Assembly (NCBI GenBank): GCA_002342165.1 | Contig: DDPM01000121.1 | Coordinates: forward strand, 1 to 12,651 | DNA length: 12,651 nt | From: Hylemonella sp. UBA2468 | GTDB taxonomy: Bacteria > Pseudomonadota > Gammaproteobacteria > Burkholderiales > Burkholderiaceae_C | Direction of reading: 5' to 3' | In this document: positions 7,922 to 12,651 of the stretch, one piece after another | Numbering within the stretch: the stretch's first letter is position 1 | How the letters are laid out: each line of letters opens with the position of its first letter | Notes under the pieces: model-generated | What the model was told of the DNA's origin: nothing | The model's input: only the letters and a program-made list of their open reading frames with translations | Databases searched by the model: none | Translations under genes and position numbers: made by a program

Positions 7922-8264
7922 GCCTTGGGGTCGCTTGGCATTTAGGGGTTTAGGCATGGCCCTATGGGGGCTGCTCTGGGTAAGCACCTGCTGGGCCAGT
8001 ACAGACATCAATACGGCTTCTGAGGCAGAATTGGACGGCATCAAGGGGATTGGTCCAGCGCTCTCTTCCAAAGTTTTAGCTGCGCGCCAACAAGGTGCAT
8101 TTCAAGATTGGGCCGACCTGATGCGCAGGGTCAAGGGCATCAGCAGCAAAAACGCTGCCAAACTTTCAGCAGAAGGCCTCACGGTTCAGGGACTCCCTTT
8201 TGGCGCAGCAATACCCGCGCCACCTCAAAAGCCTTCGTCCACGGGGCTTAATTCCCAACCTTAG
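7914..8264 (+). CDS. ComEA-like helix-hairpin-helix protein, exported
   Basis: This protein of about 116 residues has a signal peptide followed by a ComEA/YbaV-type DNA-binding domain. [18 protein letters not shown] at residues 31-48 is the typical opening of the domain, with one helix-hairpin-helix there and a second around [14 protein letters not shown] at 71-84. A Pro/Ser-rich tail ends it. Such proteins hold incoming DNA in the periplasm of competent bacteria, but many are of unproven function. I chose GTG 7914, which overlaps the hldD stop (GTGACTAA), because it supplies a charged N-region (KPWGRLAFR) before the hydrophobic core and a cleavage site after CWA at 28. The alternative ATG 7956 has a good AGGGG at 7944-7948 but would leave a signal peptide of only 14 residues. 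Confidence 0.8.
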   Translation: MTKPWGRLAFRGLGMALWGLLWVSTCWASTDINTASEAELDGIKGIGPALSSKVLAARQQGAFQDWADLMRRVKGISSKNAAKLSAEGLTVQGLPFGAAIPAPPQKPSSTGLNSQP

Positions 8265-8413
8265 CCCGGATCAGACCAAAGAAGTTGTAGATGGCATGTT
8301 GTTTGCATGCTCAATCTATAATTTCGTGTCAACTCTAAGTTGAAGTCACAGGCCCCAACCTCAGCAAGTTGCCATCACGCGACGGGTTTTCTGAATTTTT
8401 TCTGGAGCATCTT
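8265..8413 (+). promoter_or_regulatory. Control region of the TRAP transporter operon
   Basis: This 149-base gap contains a perfect TATAAT at 8317-8322. No good -35 lies at 16-18 bases (GCATGT at 8294-8299 for a 17-base spacer), which would suit a promoter needing an activator. Directly downstream, over the expected start site, is the perfect interrupted palindrome TCAACT-CTA-AGTTGA at 8329-8343, resembling a repressor operator. A weaker repeat, GCATG and CATGC flanking TTGTTTG, sits at 8294-8310. I see no terminator for the upstream comEA-like gene. Confidence 0.42.
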
Positions 8414-8953
8414 TTGTCTGGATTACTTAAATTGGCACTCGGCGTGGACTGGGTGAGCGAGCGTTTTGGTCGTATGGCCTCAGTGGCGGTCATGTTGGCC
8501 GCTTTGATTTCTGCAGGCAATGCCTTCATTCGATATGGCTTGGACATCAGCTCCAACGGCTGGCTTGAAATTCAGTGGTATTTGTTTGCCGTCACGGTGA
8601 TGCTGGGCGCTCCCATTGTGCTCAAGCTGAATGAGCATGTGCGCGTGGATATTTTGTACGGCAAGCTCCAAAAAAATGCCCCTGTGTATCTGGATTTGTT
8701 TGGGCTGGTGGTGTTTTTGCTGCCAGTCATGGGCCTCATGTTTTATTGGAGTTGGCCACTCTTCATCAAAATGCTGCTCTCGGGAGAAATGTCTCAAAAC
8801 GCTGGCGGACTGATCCGTTGGCCTGCCATGATGTTGCTGCCGCTGGGTTTTGGCTGGATGTTTTTACAAGGCTTGAGCGAAATCATCAAACGGGTGGCTT
8901 ACTTGCAGGGCGTCTATGAAATAGACACGCATTACGCCAAGCCTGTTCAGTAA
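8414..8953 (+). CDS. dctQ: TRAP transporter small permease (DctQ family)
   Basis: This 179-residue inner-membrane protein has four predicted helices, at about residues 20-40, 53-72, 95-120 and 136-160. The family signature WLEIQWYLFAVTVMLG followed by NEHVRVD (73-79) after helix 2 is clear, and SGEMSQNAGGLIRWP precedes the last helix. DctQ forms the membrane complex of sodium-driven TRAP uptake systems with DctM and is needed for docking of the binding protein. I chose TTG 8414 because GGAG at 8404-8407 lies six bases before it and the product begins MSGLLKLALGVDWVSERFGR, as in related proteins I recall. An in-frame TTG at 8369 would add 15 residues without a ribosome-binding site. dctM follows after 50 bases. 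Confidence 0.91.
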   Translation: MSGLLKLALGVDWVSERFGRMASVAVMLAALISAGNAFIRYGLDISSNGWLEIQWYLFAVTVMLGAPIVLKLNEHVRVDILYGKLQKNAPVYLDLFGLVVFLLPVMGLMFYWSWPLFIKMLLSGEMSQNAGGLIRWPAMMLLPLGFGWMFLQGLSEIIKRVAYLQGVYEIDTHYAKPVQ

Positions 8954-9003
8954 CCCCCTATCCCTACGTCAGCCCTCGCTGCAAAAGACTATAGGAATTT
9001 GTG

Positions 9004-10506
9004 ATGCAAATGGAAAACTTTGCCCCCATCATGTTCGCCGGACTGGTGATCGTGATGCTGATGGGCTTTCCCGTGGCCTTTTCGCTCTCCGCGCTGGGGC
9101 TTTACTGCGGCTTCTTTGCCATTGAAATGGGCTGGTTTCCAGCCAGCTTCATGTCCAACTTGCCCCTCAATATCTTCGGCATTTTGAGCAATGACTTGTT
9201 GTTGGCCATTCCCTTCTTCACCTTCATGGGGGCCATACTTGAGAAATGTGGCCTGGCCGAAGACATGCTGGACTCCATGGGCCAGTTGTTCGGGCCCATG
9301 CGCGGTGGCTTGGGCTATTCGGTCATCATCGTGGGCTTTATTTTGGGCGCCATCACCGGAACGGTGGCTGGCCAAGTGATTGCCATGGCGCTGATTTCCT
9401 TGCCTGTGATGATCCGCTACGGCTACAACATGCGTTACGCCACAGGTGTGCTGGCGGCCTCGGGCACCATCACGCAGCTGGTGCCGCCGTCTTTGGTGTT
9501 GGTGGTGCTGGCCGATCAGCTGGGCCGCTCGGTGGGCGATATGTACAAGGGCGCTTGGGGGCCCTCAATTTTGCAGGTGCTGATTTTTGCGCTTTACACC
9601 TTTGCGTTGGGCCTCATCAAGCCCAGCCATGTGCCCGGCGTACCGTTGGAAGCGCGCACCCTGCACGGTTGGGCCCTGTGGGGCAAGTGTCTGCGGGGCA
9701 TCATTCCCTCTGCTGTGTTGATTTTTGCGGTATTGGGCTCCATGGGCGGTTTGCCTGGCATGAACACTGCCATTGCCACCCCCACAGAAGCAGGCGCCAT
9801 GGGCTGTGTAGGCGCGCTCTTTTTGGCGGCCCTGCACAAGCGCTTGGACAAAGACCTCATTTGGAGCGCCATGGTGGCCACCATGCGGCTTACCGCCATG
9901 GTGGCGTTTATCCTGATTGGCTCTCGCGTGTTCTCCATGGTGTTCCAAGGCGTAGACGGTGCGCTTTGGGTAGAGCATCTGCTCACCGGCTTGCCCGGCG
10001 GACAAGTGGGCTTCCTGGTTGTGGTGAATATTTTTGTATTCTTCCTTGCCTTCTTCCTCGACTTTTTTGAAATTGCATTCATCATCGTGCCCATGCTCGG
10101 GCCAGTGGCCGACAAAATGGGGATCGATCTGATTTGGTTTGGTGTGCTGCTGTGCGTGAACATGCAAACCAGCTTCATGCACCCGCCCTTTGGTTTCGCA
10201 CTCTTTTATTTGCGCGGCATCGCGGACTCACTGTTTAAAGAAAAACGCATCGAGAAACAGGTCAAGTCCAGCGATATTTATTTTGGCGCCATTCCCTGGG
10301 TCATCATGCAATTGTTATTGGTGGCCATTGTGATTTTTGTACCTCAAACTGTGACCATGTTTCTTGATAAAGAAGTGGCGGTGGATGTAGACAAGGTCAC
10401 CATTGACCTCCCTGCCGATGAAGAGGCCAACTCGAGTGAAGCCGACTCCCAAAAAGCCGACGAAGACAACACCAAGCTTGAAGAGCTGCTCAAACAAAAG
10501 AACTGA
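9004..10506 (+). CDS. dctM: TRAP transporter large permease (DctM family)
   Basis: This 500-residue protein has many hydrophobic helices and is the ion-coupled transport subunit of the TRAP system. The DctM hallmark ASGTITQLVPPS lies at 152-163, followed by LVVLADQLGRSVGDMYKGAW. A second repeat-like half contains ATPTEAGAMGCVGAL, and LDFFEIAFIIVPMLGP and MQTSFMHPPFGFALFYLRG lie near the end; all are typical of the branch linked to TakP-like binding proteins. ATG 9004 has AGGAA at 8993-8997 six bases upstream; GTG 9001 is too close to it. Residues from about 458 to 500 form a hydrophilic tail with 13 Asp/Glu in 43 positions, which I do not recall as usual for the family. Position directly after dctQ supports one operon. 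Confidence 0.94.
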   Translation: MQMENFAPIMFAGLVIVMLMGFPVAFSLSALGLYCGFFAIEMGWFPASFMSNLPLNIFGILSNDLLLAIPFFTFMGAILEKCGLAEDMLDSMGQLFGPMRGGLGYSVIIVGFILGAITGTVAGQVIAMALISLPVMIRYGYNMRYATGVLAASGTITQLVPPSLVLVVLADQLGRSVGDMYKGAWGPSILQVLIFALYTFALGLIKPSHVPGVPLEARTLHGWALWGKCLRGIIPSAVLIFAVLGSMGGLPGMNTAIATPTEAGAMGCVGALFLAALHKRLDKDLIWSAMVATMRLTAMVAFILIGSRVFSMVFQGVDGALWVEHLLTGLPGGQVGFLVVVNIFVFFLAFFLDFFEIAFIIVPMLGPVADKMGIDLIWFGVLLCVNMQTSFMHPPFGFALFYLRGIADSLFKEKRIEKQVKSSDIYFGAIPWVIMQLLLVAIVIFVPQTVTMFLDKEVAVDVDKVTIDLPADEEANSSEADSQKADEDNTKLEELLKQKN

Positions 10507-10520
10507 GCCCGCTGGCCCTC

Positions 10521-11033
10521 ATGACCGAACCTCTGTTTGACAAGCTGGGTTTAAGCACGTTCAAGTTTCAACCCAGCACGCCTGAACCCTCAGGGCGAGC
10601 TTTTTCGTTGACTTTCCGAATTCTGGCCATGACCATGCTGGTGATGTCCTTGGTTTGGATGCTCAGGCTTTGGTTTGTGGGCGATTTGGGCGCTCAAGAA
10701 ACCTCACCTGCCTCAGCCAAGGTGTGGTTTGTCGCTGCTTGGGGTTTGATGGCCTATACCTGTTGGCACATCTGGACCAGCCGCACCAGCATTCAAGATC
10801 AAACCCTTGCGCAAAGTTGGATCTGGAACAAACAGGTCGCCGTCAGCGAATTGGCGTTTTGCAAACTGATTCGGGTCAAGGGCCTGGAAGCCGTGTTGGC
10901 TCCCAGGCTGTATGCGCGCACCCTGAACGGCAAAATCACGGTGTTGTACACCGCCGACCCGTTGGTGCTGAAAGACTTTGAAAGACTTTGTCAGGAGCTC
11001 ACCCAGTTCAGGAATGAGCTCCTGCAAGCCTGA
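10521..11033 (+). CDS. Unrecognised membrane protein, two TM helices
   Basis: I do not recognise this 170-residue protein. It has a short hydrophilic N-terminus with several prolines, two predicted membrane helices at about residues 31-52 and 67-86, and a soluble C-terminal part of about 85 residues. That part alternates beta-like segments (SWIWNKQVAVSELAFCKLIR, ARTLNGKITVLYT) and ends in an amphipathic helix (DFERLCQELTQFRNELLQ). A two-helix anchor with a small beta-rich domain recalls bacterial PH-like membrane proteins, but I see no decisive motif. It starts 14 bases after dctM, so it is probably in the same transcript and may be an accessory of the transporter. No strong ribosome-binding site is visible. 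Its stop codon directly abuts that of the convergent dctP. Confidence 0.8.
   Translation: MTEPLFDKLGLSTFKFQPSTPEPSGRAFSLTFRILAMTMLVMSLVWMLRLWFVGDLGAQETSPASAKVWFVAAWGLMAYTCWHIWTSRTSIQDQTLAQSWIWNKQVAVSELAFCKLIRVKGLEAVLAPRLYARTLNGKITVLYTADPLVLKDFERLCQELTQFRNELLQA
10992..11024. terminator. 10-bp inverted repeat at the convergent junction
   Basis: CAGGAGCTCA (10992-11001) and TGAGCTCCTG (11015-11024) are perfect inverted arms around a 13-base loop. The hairpin lies inside the last codons of the membrane-protein gene, nine bases before the meeting point of two convergent genes that have no intergenic space. On the + strand a run of five T bases begins 16 bases after the stem, too far for a classical terminator; on the - strand no T-run follows. 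It may still slow polymerase or protect 3' ends from either side. Confidence 0.4.
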
Positions 11034-12113
11034 TTACAGTTTTTGCTCTTGCATAAAGCTGTCAAAACGCATGTCGGTCACTTTGAACCACATGTTTTGG
11101 TCAGCACGGAACTTGGACCAGTCGGTGTAGACCTTTTTCCAGTTGTCGTTTTTGGCTGAGAGCTCACTGTAGAGTTCTTGGGCCGCCTTGAAAGCCTGAT
11201 TCATCATGTCTTTAGGGAACGGACGCAGTTTGGTGCCAGCACCAACCAACTGCTTGAGCGCATTGGGATTTCTGGCGTCGTAGCGTGCTTGCATTTCCAC
11301 GTGGGCATGCGAGGCAGCAGCCTCCACAATGGCTTTGTACTCGGCAGGCAAACTTTCAAAGGACTTGGTGTTGATAAAGAAGTCCAGCTCTGGGCCGCCC
11401 TCCCACCAACCTGGGTAGTAATAGAAAGGCGCTACCTTGTTGAAGCCCAGCTTTTGGTCATCGTAGGGTCCGATCCACTCAGCAGCATCAATGGTGCCTT
11501 TTTCCAACGCAGGGTAAATTTCGCCTCCAGGAATGTTTTGAGGTACACCGCCCAAGCGCTCAATGATCTTTCCGCCAAAGCCGCCAATGCGGAACTTCAG
11601 GCCTTTGATGTCGGCCATCGACTTGATTTCTTTGCGGAACCAGCCGCCCATTTGCGCACCGGTGTTGCCGCCTGGAAAACTGATGATGTTGTACTTGGCA
11701 TAAAACTCACGCATCAGGCTCAAGCCATTGCCCTCGTACATCCAAGCGGTCATTTGGCGGCTGTTCAAACCAAACGGAATGGCGCAACCCAAGGCAAAGG
11801 TTTCGTCCTTGCCAAAAAAGTAATAGGGTGCGGTGTGGCACATTTCAATGGAGCCTTGCTGCACACCGTCCACCACGCCAAAGGCGGGCATCAACTCGCC
11901 AGCAGCATGTGTGGAAATTTCAAACTTACCGCCGGACATGTTTTTAACCGCCTTGGAAAACACATCAGCAGCGCCCCAAATGGTGTCGAGCGATTTGGGA
12001 AAGCTGGAAGCCAGGCGCCAACGGATGGCGGCTTGGGCATGCACAGCGGGCGCTGCGCCTGCAGCGAGCACGCCAGCGATACCAGCATGCTTGATGATTG
12101 AACGACGATCCAT
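11034..12113 (-). CDS. dctP: TRAP transporter substrate-binding protein (DctP family, TakP-like)
   Basis: This 359-residue protein is the periplasmic ligand-binding subunit of the TRAP system. The N-terminus MDRRSIIKHAGIAG, a hydrophobic stretch and a cleavage site near VHAQA form a Tat-like signal peptide with twin arginines. The mature part shows ASSFPKSLDTIWGAADVF, TAPYYFFGKDETFALG, GGNTGAQMGGWFRKEI, LKFRIGGFGGKIIERLGG (the conserved substrate-binding arginine region) and DAAEWIGPYDDQKLGF. These match the TakP group, whose studied member binds pyruvate and other 2-oxo acids; the substrate here is inferred. The start is fixed by AAGGAG (plus-strand 12121-12126) seven bases before ATG. It lies opposite to dctQM rather than within one operon, downstream of dxs, so its level could be set independently of the permease. 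Confidence 0.94.
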   Translation of the reverse strand: MDRRSIIKHAGIAGVLAAGAAPAVHAQAAIRWRLASSFPKSLDTIWGAADVFSKAVKNMSGGKFEISTHAAGELMPAFGVVDGVQQGSIEMCHTAPYYFFGKDETFALGCAIPFGLNSRQMTAWMYEGNGLSLMREFYAKYNIISFPGGNTGAQMGGWFRKEIKSMADIKGLKFRIGGFGGKIIERLGGVPQNIPGGEIYPALEKGTIDAAEWIGPYDDQKLGFNKVAPFYYYPGWWEGGPELDFFINTKSFESLPAEYKAIVEAAASHAHVEMQARYDARNPNALKQLVGAGTKLRPFPKDMMNQAFKAAQELYSELSAKNDNWKKVYTDWSKFRADQNMWFKVTDMRFDSFMQEQKL

Positions 12114-12231
12114 GTGTGAACTCCTTGAATAAATGTCCGCTGAGCGAACTCCGCTCGAGCAGTTGATAAGTGTAGTGCGCACAAACTTGGCTAGGGCTTA
12201 CAAAAGCCACAGCCTAGGGTATTTACCTATT
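12114..12231 (-). promoter_or_regulatory. dxs-dctP intergenic region with hairpins
   Basis: Reading on the - strand after the dxs stop, CTAG, a five-base bulge, GGCTT, loop TTGT, AAGCC and CTAG pair as a nine-base-pair stem (plus-strand 12191-12217). Only a short T-run follows, so termination is doubtful. Next come the palindrome GTGCGCAC at 12175-12182, TATCAACT at 12161-12168, which resembles a half-site of the dctQ palindrome, and a hairpin GAGCG-AACTC-CGCTC at 12142-12156 before the ribosome-binding site. I could not assign promoter hexamers with confidence. Confidence 0.35.
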
Positions 12232-12651
12232 TCAGTGAGGCAAAACGCTGGAGAAACGTTTGCGGATAGAGGCCTCAATGCCAGTGGCATCCAGCCCTTG
12301 CAGCGCCATGAGCTTGACGGGGTCGCCGTGCTCTATGAATTCGTCTGGCAAGCCCAAAGACAACAGTGGCTTCAGCACCCCCGCGCGCTGCAAAGCCTCG
12401 CCTACAGCGCTGCCGGCGCCGCCCATCAGAGCAGCGTCTTCCACAGAGACGAGGGCATCGTGTTGGGTAGCCACTTCAAGCAACAAGGCTTCGTCCAAGG
12501 GCTTGGCCCAGCGCATATTGACCACGGTGGCATTGAGCTGCTCAGCCGCTTGCAGTGCGGGGTACAGCAAAGTACCAAACGCCAAAATGGCCAGGCCTTG
12601 TCCCCGCCTGCGCACCTCGGCCTTGGCATAGGGCAAGGCATCCAACGAAGC
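12232..12651 (-). CDS. dxs: 1-deoxy-D-xylulose-5-phosphate synthase, C-terminal part (partial)
   Basis: About 139 C-terminal residues are present; the 5' part of the gene lies beyond the window edge. They form the transketolase C-terminal domain of Dxs, the thiamine-diphosphate enzyme that joins pyruvate and glyceraldehyde 3-phosphate in the first step of the MEP isoprenoid pathway. Characteristic stretches are [55 protein letters not shown] and [13 protein letters not shown], the last typical of Dxs rather than other transketolases. The active-site domains cannot be checked. The gene ends 118 bases before dctP on the same strand. Pyruvate is a substrate of Dxs and a possible ligand of the TakP-like protein, but a functional link is speculation. 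Confidence 0.92.
   Translation of the reverse strand, partial: ASLDALPYAKAEVRRRGQGLAILAFGTLLYPALQAAEQLNATVVNMRWAKPLDEALLLEVATQHDALVSVEDAALMGGAGSAVGEALQRAGVLKPLLSLGLPDEFIEHGDPVKLMALQGLDATGIEASIRKRFSSVLPH

Noticed and set aside
7977..7994. Lipoprotein signal in the ComEA-like protein (VSTC)
   Set aside because: The residue before Cys is Thr rather than Gly, Ala or Ser, and CWA-S is a better ordinary signal peptidase site.
9246..10070. Open frame of 274 codons in another frame of dctM
   Set aside because: The product is rich in Gly, His and Arg and shows no domain; the overlapping DctM frame is conserved.
11178..12101. Open frame of 307 codons on the + strand opposite dctP
   Set aside because: Antisense shadow of a well-supported TRAP binding-protein gene, with no ribosome-binding site and no recognisable domain.
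1..12651. CRISPR array, insertion sequence, prophage, defence island, tRNA or rRNA
   Set aside because: No regularly spaced repeats, transposase, integrase or RNA gene pattern was seen; genes are core metabolism and transport with uniform composition by eye.

Overview
This window looks like a chromosomal segment of a betaproteobacterium of order Burkholderiales, most likely family Comamonadaceae (Limnohabitans/Rhodoferax/Polaromonas-like). I infer this from recalled protein similarity, the fused aroA-cmk gene, the 557-residue S1 protein, and the gene order tyrA, aroA-cmk, rpsA, ihfB, lapA, lapB, hldA, hldD. No database search was possible. Coding density is very high, with no gene-free stretch over about 150 bases. 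I see no insertion sequence, phage gene, tRNA, rRNA or CRISPR array.

Region 1 (1-2165, + strand) is aromatic amino acid and nucleotide metabolism. The C-terminal end of a prephenate dehydrogenase (tyrA) is followed directly (TAA then ATG) by one long gene fusing EPSP synthase (AroA) to cytidylate kinase (Cmk). Region 2 (2166-4439) holds rpsA behind a structured leader without a Shine-Dalgarno sequence, then ihfB encoding an IHF beta subunit with a 30-residue C-terminal extension.

Region 3 (4464-8264) is envelope assembly: lapA and lapB (overlapping; control of lipopolysaccharide synthesis), a kinase-only hldA and hldD (ADP-heptose for the LPS inner core; ATGA overlap), and a small ComEA-like exported helix-hairpin-helix protein whose probable GTG start overlaps the hldD stop.

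Region 4 (8265-12113) is a TRAP-type uptake system. A control region with a perfect TATAAT and an adjacent 6-3-6 palindrome precedes dctQ (TTG start), dctM with an acidic C-terminal tail, and an unrecognised two-TM membrane protein. The periplasmic binding-protein gene dctP lies on the opposite strand, convergent, with the two stop codons directly abutting. The binding protein resembles the TakP 2-oxo-acid group. Region 5 (12232-12651, - strand) is the C-terminal third domain of Dxs (isoprenoid precursor synthesis), upstream of dctP on the same strand.

Most of the window is ordinary core genome. I found no clear evidence of a previously undescribed system. The best candidates for a second look are the unknown membrane protein co-transcribed with the TRAP permease, the convergent dctP junction with its 10-bp inverted repeat, the TRAP operator-like palindrome, the rpsA leader, and the aroA-cmk fusion.
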